Part shown: one piece after another, positions 44,625 to 53,038 of the stretch
Layout of the letters: the number at the start of each line of letters is the position of its first letter
Position numbering within the stretch: position 1 is the stretch's first letter
Origin: Bacteroides sedimenti
Lineage (GTDB): Bacteria; Bacteroidota; Bacteroidia; Bacteroidales; Bacteroidaceae
Direction of reading: 5' to 3'
DNA length: 64,000 nt
Assembly (NCBI RefSeq): GCF_040365225.1
Contig: NZ_AP028055.1
Span: forward strand, 1,302,001-1,366,000
Position numbers and translations under genes: made by a program
The notes under the pieces: generated by a model
What the model was told of the DNA's origin: nothing
Seen by the model: only the letters and a program-made list of their open reading frames with translations
Database searches by the model: none

Positions 44625-45335
44625 ATGAAAACGCAGATCATATATCTGGCTACAATAATATACGTGCTGCTTTGCCCTCGTATTATGGCTCAAGGTTACA
44701 AAGCAGACACGATAAAAGTGAATGCGGGAAAACTTAGCACTCAACTAGGTGACAAGAAAGATATTATTACAAGTCTTACACTAAAAGGCGAAATAAATGG
44801 CAGTGATATAACCACAATCCGTTCCATGGCAAAACTCACTGTATTAAATCTTGCAGATGTAGATATTGTAAAAGGAGGAACATTTATAAGTTCCATATAT
44901 GATGATAAAATAGAAATCCCGAATAATGAAATCCCGGAAGAGATGTTATATGAAAAAGACAAACTCATCGCAGTAACACTTCCCGAAAACATCACCGCAA
45001 TAGGGCTCAAATCTTTTTCAGATTGCAGCAAATTAGGGTCCATGGTAATACCAGACAAGGTGATCTCAATCGGCACCAATGCCTTTTTTGGTTGTACCAG
45101 TTTAAAAGAACTTACCATCCCGGCTAGTGTTACAACAATAGATTACGGTGCATTTCAAAGTTGTTCGGCTTTGTCAAAGATACGATGTAAAGGAACAAAC
45201 CCTGTAAAAATAACAAATTTCACTTTCTATGGTGTAAGTACCGGCGCATGCAAGGTGTATGTTCCCATAGGGGCTGCAGCGGCCTATAAAGCTGCTGAAG
45301 GATGGAAAGAGTTTAAGAATATTATAGAAGAATAA
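44625..45335 (+). CDS. BspA-like leucine-rich repeat (LRR_5) secreted protein
   Basis: 236 residues with a signal peptide (cleavage near PRIMAQ). From about 95 onward are LRR_5 repeats of the BspA type: LIAVTLPENITAIGLKSFSDCSKLGSMVIPDKVISIGTNAFFGCTSLKELTIPASVTTIDYGAFQSCSALSKI. The C-terminal block CKVYVPIGAAAAYKAAEGWKEFKNIIE is the cap usual in Bacteroides members. BspA-like proteins bind host or bacterial surface proteins. The repeat number is small. Monocistronic, with a strong terminator. Confidence 0.85.
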   Translation: MKTQIIYLATIIYVLLCPRIMAQGYKADTIKVNAGKLSTQLGDKKDIITSLTLKGEINGSDITTIRSMAKLTVLNLADVDIVKGGTFISSIYDDKIEIPNNEIPEEMLYEKDKLIAVTLPENITAIGLKSFSDCSKLGSMVIPDKVISIGTNAFFGCTSLKELTIPASVTTIDYGAFQSCSALSKIRCKGTNPVKITNFTFYGVSTGACKVYVPIGAAAAYKAAEGWKEFKNIIEE

Positions 45336-45358
45336 TCTGCGTAACAACAAACGAATAT

Positions 45359-45398
45359 AAAAAACGCTGGCGGAACCTAATTCCATCAGCGTTTTTTT
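45359..45398 (+). terminator. Rho-independent terminator of the LRR gene
   Basis: AAAAAACGCTG and CAGCGTTTTTT pair, with inner GGAA/TTCC, followed by a run of T. Confidence 0.9.
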
Positions 45399-45490
45399 AT
45401 ATTAATCGATGATAATTTCTTATGCAGCATTCAGAATTACAAGTCTAATTAGGGAAATTCCTACAAAAGAATGGGGAATATCACTATCAA

Positions 45491-45515
45491 GGGAATAATT
45501 CCCACCCTATTTTTG
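45491..45515 (+). promoter_or_regulatory. Promoter with perfect 13-bp palindrome
   Basis: TATTTTTG (45508-45515) is a -7 box, 47 bp before the ATG at 45562. GGGAATAATTCCC (45491-45503) is a perfect palindrome ending 4 bp upstream of it, in the place expected for an operator. Confidence 0.5.
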
Positions 45516-45561
45516 TTGCATAACAATAAAGCAAAGTACGAACAATTAAATATAGAACGTT

Positions 45562-45954
45562 ATGAAAAAGATAATTCTATCATTAGTTGCCATCATTATG
45601 GTATCAATGAACTCAGTTAGTATGGCTTCAAACAAGGGTGGAAAACACAAGGGTAACAGAACTGAAGTGATTATCAGATATGAAAACGATAGAGATCACG
45701 AATACAGGGACAGAGATTGCCGGGAATACAAAGATAGGGATGACGACCGTTATTATAGCAACAACAACAGAAGGTATGATAATTACGATGATAACGAATA
45801 TTACGAAAGAAGAGACAGAATGAAAAGATGCAAGATGCACAGATACGACGATCAATGCCATGATTGCAGAGAACATCGTGATAATAGCGGTGCAAAAGTA
45901 GCCGGCGCCATTTTAGGAACTGCTGCATTAATACTATTAACTACAGCTCATTGA
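45562..45954 (+). CDS. Secreted Asp/Arg/Tyr-rich protein with C-terminal hydrophobic helix
   Basis: 130 residues. A signal peptide (cleavage near VSMAS) is followed by a highly charged, probably disordered region of alternating D, R, E and Y (ENDRDHEYRDRDCREYKDRDDDRYY...), four Cys (two in CHDC) and several His. The C-terminus is a Gly/Ala/Leu segment (GAKVAGAILGTAALILL) like a glycine-zipper or membrane anchor. Not a recognised family; the His/Cys/Asp content could bind metals. The palindromic promoter suggests regulated expression. Confidence 0.6.
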   Translation: MKKIILSLVAIIMVSMNSVSMASNKGGKHKGNRTEVIIRYENDRDHEYRDRDCREYKDRDDDRYYSNNNRRYDNYDDNEYYERRDRMKRCKMHRYDDQCHDCREHRDNSGAKVAGAILGTAALILLTTAH

Positions 45955-45981
45955 TTGTTTTAATAAACTTACTGGTTTTAG

Positions 45982-46041
45982 GTAAATCTGCGGTAAATGA
46001 GAAGCCATGAGCTCAATCATTTCCGCAGATTTTACTTTTTT
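45982..46041 (+). terminator. Terminator after the Asp/Arg-rich gene
   Basis: GTAAATCTGCGGTAAATGA (45982-46000) pairs with TCATTTCCGCAGATTTTAC (46017-46035), with two mismatches, then TTTTTTAT. Confidence 0.8.
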
Positions 46042-46206
46042 ATTTATTGGAGGCGGCATTGTTTCCCGGGTTCACCAACAAAATTTGGCAGTAACGCAAA
46101 AGTCGCATTCAAACTGGTCTGTTTAAAGTAAATGCTTTCTACGCTACAAGCAAATTTCGCTTACTCCTCATGCTTCACATTGGTCCTTTTGAAGTAAATT
46201 TTGGAT

Positions 46207-46648
46207 TTGTTCGGCTATATTGGTAGCTTTGTTCTCGGTCCCTTTTATCGGAACTCTTAAACCCGTCTGCATGAACGGTGTTTACGAATCGTTCTGCATC
46301 ATCGTCGTTTTCCCTACCCTGTTTTGGCTGGGCGCATCGGGCTCTACAACCGAAAGATATCGACAAACATATGCAAGTTCCTGGAAGACATCTCTTTTCC
46401 GTTATATATAGTGCATTATCCGCTTTATTTCGTAAGTCCCTCTATTTTAAAATGGTGGAGAATCAGTAAACATGTACCTTTTCTATGCATGGCTCATCAA
46501 AAGCAAACTTTATACGTTTGGCGAAACCTGGGCAATTTCTTTGGGTGTAATGGCATGGAATGTATTGTTGGTTTATGCTTGCTTGAAGTTGTACGACGAA
46601 TCTGTAAGCAAATATTTGGCAAAGCGTTTCTTAAACAAGAAAATATAA
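46207..46648 (+). pseudogene. Acyltransferase 3 (OafA/YrhL-like) remnant
   Basis: Three neighbouring plus-strand frames together read as the C-terminal third of an acyltransferase-3 membrane protein. First MNGVYESFCIIVVFPTLFWLGASGSTTE, then, one frame over, KISTNICKFLEDISFPLYIVHYPLY (the diagnostic HYP segment), then from 46472 MYLFYAWLIKSKLYTFGETW on to KYLAKRFLNKKI and a stop at 46646-46648. There is a frameshift near 46350 and an insertion of about 45 bp before 46472, and the N-terminal two thirds are missing. The left border is approximate. The gene is dead; intact homologues O-acylate sugars or peptides. Confidence 0.75.
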
Positions 46649-46870
46649 CGGCTGTTCTAAAATAAAAGAATCCACTATTTTTGAGCAGCACTCAACCAAA
46701 GTGGTGCTTAAAGAAGAACAAGCACTCTCTTTTTTAGTAGGTTAATATAAATGCGGAAAGAGTAAACCAACTCTCTCCGCATTGCTGTTAATAAAAGAAT
46801 CGCAAATATTACCAAAAATATATTGGATAATTTTACATATTTTTCTCCAATGTATTATGTGAATCAGATG

Positions 46871-49800
46871 TTAGAAATTTTTAATTACCTTATGCATTTC
46901 TATACCTTGTGCTCCCTGAATGTTAACAATATAAATACCTCTATTCCAGTTTTGCGCAGAGACAACTGCGAATTGTGTATCAGCCGGCATTTTTGTATCA
47001 TATATCGTTTTACCACTTGCATCCATTATGTTTACATGAATAAAAGGTTCGGAACTTACAATGCGTAGCGTATTTGAGGCATCATCAATATAAATCCAGC
47101 TCTTTTTGTTGTCTTTTACATTTTGAACCGAAGCAGGCGGGGACTGACGTACGCAACGGATGGATGCATGGTGTTGTGAATTCCTATTTGTATAGGCAAT
47201 AGAATCATCTGCATAACTCATTACCTTATGAAACCAGATGGAGTTGGGTATCAAAAAGCTTGCTTTCAAACCGGGGTTGTCTCCATTGTCGTATGACAGT
47301 GTGCTTTTATTGACAACGCCGCCGGGCAATACATTAAATCCTACTTCTGCAGCTTTCGTTATATTGATGCCACCAGGACCTTTGGCCCACAGTCCGTCTG
47401 CATTGTCGTCTCTGCCTCCGCCGCACTTCAGGCAAGATACTAAATTTGTGTTAGTAAGGTTGTAAGTGCTTTTAATACTTGTAATCAAGTCGTTCCATAA
47501 TGTCTCTGTGGGTACAGTCCATCCGTCGGGACACCAGCCTGAAGCACTCGATGCTGCGTTTGTGGGATACATACGGCCATATAGCTTTCCGTCAGCGTCT
47601 CCAGGGCCGTAAGTACCTACGGTACCTTTGGACGATTCATTTGTTCCGTCATATCCGTCCCAATCCAAATTTTTTGTAAACCACTCGTAATTCCCGTAGC
47701 GTTTGTAAGGATAGATTTTCCCGTCGCGAGAATCGGTAAAATTTCCCGATTTACTCGAATAATCACAATATTTACTAATTGCAACTGCTCCATCGGTAGG
47801 TTGAGGATCAGATGGTGGCGTAGATGTGGTTATTCCAATCAATGGCAGCGGCACACAGCCAGGCTTAGAATATGGCGTTGTTAAGGATATGTCACAAGAA
47901 GGTGCTTGTAATCCACCATCAAGTATTGCTTTATCTAATACTTGTTGATAATAAGGTAAGACTTTGTAACCCCATTTATTGAAATAACTTCTTAAGTCAT
48001 AACCAGTTAATTGGCATGCCTTGAGTACAAAATAAAATTTGCGTGCATCGTCATTACCTCCATCAATTTCTTCCTCTCTTACAATCCGGTGTAATCTATG
48101 AAAGAATTCATCGCCGAAGATCATGTGTAATTGTTCGAATAGAAGCAGACGGCTATCGTTGCCTGATCCGGCAATGGTATCAATTGCATTGGAAAAGAAA
48201 TCTCTTGTTTCATCCGGAAGTGTGAAATATTGATTCAATAATTTATTCCATGCTGATTCCGAATTACGAATATAGCTCTCTCCGGAAAACGCTCTTTGTA
48301 CAGCTTCTGTATATATATTGACAGACACCTCTGTAAAAACAGATGGTTTGTAAGCTCCCTGTTGGTGTTGATGCCCTAATTCATGAGCAACTCCCCAGTT
48401 ATTGCTTGCTGTCAGATTAGTTAATAGCCGCACAAGTGGAGCATCTCCACTATATCCAGTTCCATAATCAGTGGCAAACATATATCCGGAAGATGCTTCC
48501 GCGAAGAGATGTCTGATGCCTTTTGCCAATCGGCGGTGAAGTGGATTAGGATCGTCATCGGAAAGTCCGCTGATTTGATCCTCGGTTAAGAGAATTTTAT
48601 CCAGATCCGACAACCATTTCTCTTTGTCCGTGTCAATCGAGTAATTAAGAGCTGCCGTTCTTGAGACAACAACAACTGCATAATCGGAAGAAAACATTAC
48701 GTCTGTAGTCTCATATTTTCCCAACATACTCAAAAACTCATCGGCAGTTGTAACCCCTTTAATATAATAAGGAGCTCTTACATGCTGGCTTTCACTTGTG
48801 AAATTGATTTTGACTTTTCCCTGGGGATTGTCGGAATTGGAGACGTAACGGAAATAAATCATTCCTCCGGTATGCATGTCTGGAGTAATGATGTTAAGAC
48901 CGGGATTGAGTGTTATTTCTTTCCGAATATTGCCGGACCTTGAAGGTGTGCCGATCACAATTTTAGGACTTGCATCGTCGCTGGCGGGGTTCAGAACTTC
49001 TACATTAACTGCCACTTGTTTGCCGCTTTCTATGTAAAATCCAGTTAAACTATGGTCAAACTTTTTTTGTACTTGCCTTAATCGCTTAATTTCTTTTTCG
49101 GTGCTGACAATTTGGTTGATTACAACAGTATCAGGGTAAGGTGTCGTAATTTCAATATCAGGGAAAGTCGTTTCACTTTTTCGTATGCATCTGACTGACG
49201 CATGATGTTGAGAGTTCCTGTTTGTATATAATGCATATTCACTGTTGTTTAAAAAATATTCATGAAAATAACTTCCCACTAGGAAGCTCGCTTTTTTTCC
49301 CACTGTGTCGGTTGCTGAACTGTTGGTTCCTTTTGTGTAATATCCAGTTGTTTTGTTAAAAACCCCTGCAGGCAAAATATTAATGCCGATTTGAGAAGAC
49401 AACGGATCTATAGTACCTGAGGTCCAAAGCCCTCCGTCACTAACCAATCCACCTGTTTTAAGATACTTAGCCATATTTTCAACAGAATTTGACGAGATAA
49501 CTACACTGGTGCTATCCGCATTCAGGGCTACATCTGTAATTCCATACAGTTTGACAATATTAGTATATAATTTTTCCCAATCAGATTTAGTGGCTACAGT
49601 CCAACCGGAAGGACACCATTTGTTCATGTTTGTATTAGTGATATTTGTCGGGTACATCCTTCCAAATTTTTCACCGGTTGGATCGACAGTCCCATAAACA
49701 CCGACACTACCTCTGGTAGATTCTGTTGTTCCATCATACCCGTCCCAATTAAGATTTTGCATAAACCAATCATAGCTGCCATACTTTTTGTAGGCATATG

Positions 49801-49936
49801 TTTTCCCATCGCGCGCATCTGTTATTACTCCTTTTTTAGTAGAATAATCTGTATAAGGAACATTGGGTAGCTGAGCTTTGGCATCAGGTAGTGCCAAACA
49901 AATAGATAACAATAAAAAGTAAAATTGTTTTTTCAT
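46871..49936 (-). CDS. Secreted M60-like metallopeptidase flanked by two FISUMP domains
   Basis: 1021 residues. A signal peptide (about 1-22) precedes a first FISUMP domain (25-255, ...NWDGYDGTTES...GRMYPTN...RNSQHHASVRCIRKS). An M60/PF13402-type gluzincin region (about 290-690) follows, with its HExGH motif VAHELGHQHQQ (H518, E519, H522) and a third-ligand Glu candidate, E536. A second FISUMP domain (about 715-930) is very like the first (GYDGTNESSKGTVGTYG...NSQHHASIRC). The C-terminal ~75 residues resemble a T9SS-type sorting domain (LRIVSSEPFIHVNIMDASGKTIYD ... RGIYIVNIQ). M60-like peptidases cleave mucin-type O-glycoproteins. FISUMP roles are unknown. Confidence 0.85.
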   Translation of the reverse strand: MKKQFYFLLLSICLALPDAKAQLPNVPYTDYSTKKGVITDARDGKTYAYKKYGSYDWFMQNLNWDGYDGTTESTRGSVGVYGTVDPTGEKFGRMYPTNITNTNMNKWCPSGWTVATKSDWEKLYTNIVKLYGITDVALNADSTSVVISSNSVENMAKYLKTGGLVSDGGLWTSGTIDPLSSQIGINILPAGVFNKTTGYYTKGTNSSATDTVGKKASFLVGSYFHEYFLNNSEYALYTNRNSQHHASVRCIRKSETTFPDIEITTPYPDTVVINQIVSTEKEIKRLRQVQKKFDHSLTGFYIESGKQVAVNVEVLNPASDDASPKIVIGTPSRSGNIRKEITLNPGLNIITPDMHTGGMIYFRYVSNSDNPQGKVKINFTSESQHVRAPYYIKGVTTADEFLSMLGKYETTDVMFSSDYAVVVVSRTAALNYSIDTDKEKWLSDLDKILLTEDQISGLSDDDPNPLHRRLAKGIRHLFAEASSGYMFATDYGTGYSGDAPLVRLLTNLTASNNWGVAHELGHQHQQGAYKPSVFTEVSVNIYTEAVQRAFSGESYIRNSESAWNKLLNQYFTLPDETRDFFSNAIDTIAGSGNDSRLLLFEQLHMIFGDEFFHRLHRIVREEEIDGGNDDARKFYFVLKACQLTGYDLRSYFNKWGYKVLPYYQQVLDKAILDGGLQAPSCDISLTTPYSKPGCVPLPLIGITTSTPPSDPQPTDGAVAISKYCDYSSKSGNFTDSRDGKIYPYKRYGNYEWFTKNLDWDGYDGTNESSKGTVGTYGPGDADGKLYGRMYPTNAASSASGWCPDGWTVPTETLWNDLITSIKSTYNLTNTNLVSCLKCGGGRDDNADGLWAKGPGGINITKAAEVGFNVLPGGVVNKSTLSYDNGDNPGLKASFLIPNSIWFHKVMSYADDSIAYTNRNSQHHASIRCVRQSPPASVQNVKDNKKSWIYIDDASNTLRIVSSEPFIHVNIMDASGKTIYDTKMPADTQFAVVSAQNWNRGIYIVNIQGAQGIEMHKVIKNF

Positions 49937-50317
49937 GTTTTAGATAATTAAATTAATAATAACTGCAAAAATTGTTCAAAGGTTGATGTTGCATACTTAA
50001 TTAGGGTTCGTCGAATATTGATGAATTCCGTTGAAACGATAGATGTTTTTGTGTTGGAATTATCTGCATAAATCAATCAGAATTTACCTGAGGCGAATCC
50101 CTTTTCGGCATTACATTATCGGGATAAAATTAAATCCTTATAGCACTATTCAGTTGTTCGATCTGCTTTTTCTTTTGCCTCATTTAACAATCACAAACAA
50201 ATACGTTCCCGTTTCTCTCGACTGGCAATAAAGTGTATTACCTACTATAACAGCAAGCGTATCTTATTCCAATTGGCGAACAGGTTATCGCCAAAAGACT
50301 CGAACAAGTCAATTTGT
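49937..50317. other. Non-coding region downstream of the TlpA-like gene
   Basis: About 380 bp upstream of the M60 gene with no supported frame. A short inverted repeat (GGCGAACAGGTTATCGCC) is near 50275-50292. No full promoter box was found for the M60 gene. Confidence 0.3.
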
Positions 50318-50325
50318 TATTTTTG
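50318..50325 (+). promoter_or_regulatory. -7 box of a candidate small RNA
   Basis: TATTTTTG, a full TAnnTTTG match that has no protein gene downstream on its strand but is followed by hairpins and a terminator (next entry). Confidence 0.45.
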
Positions 50326-50331
50326 CACCAT

Positions 50332-50519
50332 TAAAGAGCCCCAACCTTGATAGGTTGGAAAGTACACTCAACTGGTTTCTTTGCCCAGTAGCTTTGCAAA
50401 TTGTGGTTTGGTAAGACTGTTTGTTAACAGGTTGTGCTCTGTTGAATATGAATTTAGTGCAAATAGAATTCTTAGCATAACAGACAAAAAAAGGTTTTTT
50501 ATTGCTGGTCTGTTTTTTA
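50332..50519 (+). ncRNA. Candidate small RNA with its own promoter and terminator
   Basis: About 190 nt from the expected start after the -7 box to a terminator (AACAGAC 50480-50486 with GTCTGTT 50509-50515, then T6). It contains a perfect 7-bp hairpin CCAACCT/AGGTTGG (50341-50358) and a second, ACTGG/CCAGT, near 50374-50390. The only frames inside are short and unlike proteins. It is antisense to nothing annotated. Its length suits a regulatory RNA; the identity (6S-like, trans-acting or other) cannot be decided by eye. Confidence 0.45.
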
Positions 50520-50559
50520 ATGGAGTATTTATTAGGTGTAGTGAAGGTTATCGGTCATT

Positions 50560-51480
50560 TTATTTACCTGCATTAATGTGTTTGTAATTCAAGTAAGAGA
50601 TAATATCTTCTGTTTTGCAATCTTTTAAAATAACATTTTTATGTTTGTCCAATAGGTACAAAGTGGGAATAGCACTTAGATCGTAGATTCCTTGTGACTG
50701 AATATTGTCCTTGGCATCCTGACCATGCAACCAAAAGGGTTTTGTTTTTGCCGTGGCATGCCACAGCACTGAATTGGGTTCCAAACTAATGGCTAACAGC
50801 TTTATTTTCCCATTTTTGAGGAATCCGTTCATGTTTGAAGCTTCAAGCACCTTCGATGTTTCACGGCAAGCCTCACATTCGGGATTGTAAAAGTAGAGAA
50901 TAAGATATTCGGCTTCTGTGTTGTAAAGTGTCGAAATAGAATTTTTTAGATTCGTAAAACAGAAGTTGTTTGCCGGTTTTCCAGGTCTGTTTTGATTTGC
51001 TGATTTCAACAAGTTGCTATACATCTGCTTTTCCCACGATTCGTACATATTGCTTTGCAGGCAATAATTGAGCAGGAAAATGTAGATATCTTCGTTTTTG
51101 TAGATGGAGGAGGGCAGCGAATAAGCATCACAAAGCATTTTGATAAAGAACTTTTGTGGCCCAGGATATTTTTTTGTCATCTTCAAGAATTCACCTAATA
51201 CGGGCTGTCTCTTTTCAATTGACAATCTCGATAGTATATCTACATAATACTTCAAGGCAAGGGTTGATCCTTCTTCATTTAGTGTATTGCAATTTTCAAA
51301 TAAAAAGTCATCCCAGAAATGAGTGACAGCATGCTCCAAGGCAATCTGAGTTGTTATTTTGGTGGAGTCGGAATGAATCATAGCCATAGAACGATACGGC
51401 AAAATCGAGATGAGGAGAACAATCAAAGAAATTCCGGTTATTTTTTTTTCAAGCTGCATAATCTTAATTAAATGATTCAC
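50560..51480 (-). CDS. Thioredoxin-fold (TlpA-like, DUF5106-type) envelope protein
   Basis: 306 residues with an N-terminal hydrophobic signal/anchor (about 14-33). A helical middle region (about 45-165) of the DUF5106 type precedes a thioredoxin-like domain: YLILYFYNPECEACRETSKVLE with a CxxC (C-E-A-C) active site, and the cis-Pro loop LSAIPTLYLLD near 270. Such proteins are periplasmic thiol-disulfide oxidoreductases in Bacteroides. ATG 51459 (MQLEKK) is an alternative start. It has its own -7 box at 51519-51526. Confidence 0.82.
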   Translation of the reverse strand: MNHLIKIMQLEKKITGISLIVLLISILPYRSMAMIHSDSTKITTQIALEHAVTHFWDDFLFENCNTLNEEGSTLALKYYVDILSRLSIEKRQPVLGEFLKMTKKYPGPQKFFIKMLCDAYSLPSSIYKNEDIYIFLLNYCLQSNMYESWEKQMYSNLLKSANQNRPGKPANNFCFTNLKNSISTLYNTEAEYLILYFYNPECEACRETSKVLEASNMNGFLKNGKIKLLAISLEPNSVLWHATAKTKPFWLHGQDAKDNIQSQGIYDLSAIPTLYLLDKHKNVILKDCKTEDIISYLNYKHINAGK

Positions 51481-51518
51481 AAAGTAAGAATACTATAATA
51501 CGACCCATTTCTTGGTCA

Positions 51519-51526
51519 CAAATATA
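51519..51526 (-). promoter_or_regulatory. -7 box of the TlpA-like gene
   Basis: TATATTTG on the minus strand, 38 bp before the start codon at 51480. Confidence 0.5.
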
Positions 51527-51730
51527 AGAACATAATTTGAAGAAACGATATATTCCATTAACAAACACAATATAGTTTCTTTAATTTTTCTTTTTGTGAA
51601 GACTTATGAGGCAAACCTAGTCAATTAATGAATATGCATCCCCAGAGGTACTGGCATATTATATTAGTAACAGCAGTCTTTGAGACTTATCTATCGGGAA
51701 TTTTATTTTACCAAGAAATTACACTTCAGA

Positions 51731-51926
51731 AGTAAATGCCTGAAGTTTCTTTAACCCTTGTCGAATTGCCATCTTTCTCTTTAATTAATATTATTTTGTT
51801 AGAAAAGTGGTGGTCTACGTTATCAATGACGATAATCGAAAAATTTGTTTTATTGTTTTTTTCAACAAAAGACCTAGAATTTTTCAAACTTCCTTTAAGA
51901 ATGTTAACGATTTTAAGTGGACACTA
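51731..51926 (-). pseudogene. Possible short gene remnant
   Basis: On the minus strand about 64 codons without a stop and without ATG read protein-like (PLKIVNILKGSLKNSRSF, then FSIIVIDNVDHHFSNKIILI and KEKDGNSTRVKETSGIYF). No family is recognised. It may be the tail of a decayed gene in this gene-poor stretch, or chance. Confidence 0.2.
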
Positions 51927-52366
51927 GTGAAACGAATGTACTGATGAAAATAAATGCACGGGGAACTATGCCTTATTTTTGTATATATAGGGGGCGAGAT
52001 AAAATACCCCGTAGCTAATTATCAAGCAACTAATTCTAAAAATAAAATAGTAAGACGGAAAACTAGGCGGAGTTTTTCTTGTCGTACCCTTAAACGAGAG
52101 TTAAAATATATTTCAAGGTTGATTATAAACACTTTACAGTAGGTATACTTTTAGCTGTTTTTTATTAAAAATAAAGATTACATACATATTGTCGGCTAAT
52201 AACAATGAAATCATCTGTGATATAAATTAAAAATGCGGTTACAAAATTTGCAATCAATCTATAATATGCCGTTTAATGATGAAATAACCCAATGTGAAAT
52301 ATAATGTATTCGGGTAATTATATGCAACATTTAATTCATAGCAAATTCATTGATATATTGTTCCTT
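51927..52366. other. Gene-poor AT-rich region
   Basis: About 440 bp with no supported gene. The only frames are short and lack coding character. No strong hairpins. Confidence 0.35.
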
Positions 52367-52374
52367 TACTTTTG
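52367..52374 (+). promoter_or_regulatory. Isolated -7 box
   Basis: TACTTTTG matches TAnnTTTG; no protein gene follows on this strand. It would start the candidate structured RNA described next. Confidence 0.4.
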
Positions 52375-52380
52375 CCCGTC

Positions 52381-52616
52381 CGGATAAGGAAAACAATGCC
52401 CTAACCTGTTGAATGGAAGATGACTTTACTAAGATCGGTCAAAGGAGCCCCTATAACATGAAGTTGACTTAGAGACTAGATGAATGCTGCCAAGCGGTTG
52501 TGGTTGTAATCCTGGAAACTGTAAACCCGCTCTCGGCAAAGGTAAACAATGGAAAACGTTGTACCATTGTAGTAATTCAAAGAACGAGAAGGATATCGAA
52601 TCCTTCCCGTTCTTGA
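52381..52616 (+). ncRNA. Candidate structured non-coding RNA
   Basis: About 235 nt, less AT-rich than its surroundings. It ends in two clear hairpins: ACAATGG/CCATTGT (52546-52570), and a 15-column stem (52580-52594 with 52600-52614, 14 pairs, 5-base loop). Bases 52491-52545 include GCCAAG-CGG and GTAAACCC-n-CGG-AAAGGT, resembling the repeat element at 52680 with an internal deletion. There is no coding frame and no T-run terminator. The boundaries are estimates. Confidence 0.35.
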
Positions 52617-52679
52617 CAACAGAACTTCCGGTCTACATTACCCATTGAAATAATGTAAACTGAATCTGGAAATAAAATA

Positions 52680-52775
52680 TTTAATGCCAAGTCGGCTTAG
52701 GAATAAGAAAAATATTGCAAACCAGTTCTAGTCGTAACCACAGAAAACGTAAACCCATTCCTGGAAAGGTCAGTT
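52680..52775. repeat. Dispersed intergenic element, copy B (leader part)
   Basis: Bases 52680-52726 match copy A (35500-35546) at 42 of 47 positions, and the GTAAACC block (52749-52769) matches at 16 of 21. The spacing between the two blocks is shorter than in copy A. It leads straight into a 21-bp-period array. Confidence 0.75.
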
Positions 52776-52778
52776 TTT

Positions 52779-52842
52779 AAAAAAACATGGCGACAAATTA
52801 AAAAAACATGGCGTAAGATTTGAAAAACTTGGCGTAAGATTT
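52779..52842. repeat. 21-bp-period repeat array, copy B
   Basis: Three units of the type AAAAACnTGGCG(TAAGATT), with CATGGCG or CTTGGCG starting at 52786, 52807 and 52828, exactly 21 bp apart. The unit sequence differs from copy A, but the period and position relative to the leader are the same. Confidence 0.7.
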
Positions 52843-52876
52843 TCGTGGGGTGCGATTGGTTCCGCTCGCATGCTTA

Positions 52877-52905
52877 ACTAATCCGCGCGCGAAGCGGCGG
52901 TTAGT
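52877..52905. repeat. GC-rich imperfect hairpin
   Basis: ACTAATCCGC pairs with GCGG...TTAGT around a GCGCGAA loop, with a 3-base bulge. It is unusually GC-rich for this stretch. Role unknown. Confidence 0.35.
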
Positions 52906-53038
52906 CAAAAGAGCCCACCTATTTCTTCACCTCTTTATCCATCAATCTCTATCAATCCGGCATGCAACTCTATGTTCATGCGTTTGGTCTCGGCAACTTT
53001 CACCACTTTTACATACCATTTATGCGCAATGAGCATTA

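Noticed and set aside
46220..46469. Separate small genes on the plus strand near 46.3 kb
   Set aside because: Their translations join into one acyltransferase-3 sequence across frameshifts, so they are pieces of a pseudogene.
50043..50231. 62-codon plus-strand frame
   Set aside because: No signal peptide or family, no promoter box, and poor coding character.
51736..51927. Plus-strand 63-codon frame in the gene-poor region
   Set aside because: No promoter, no family, and its opposite strand looks more protein-like; neither is convincing.
51928..51960. CTGATGA and GAAAC near each other, as in a hammerhead ribozyme core
   Set aside because: Only about seven bases separate GAAAC from CTGATGA and the required helices I and III cannot form.
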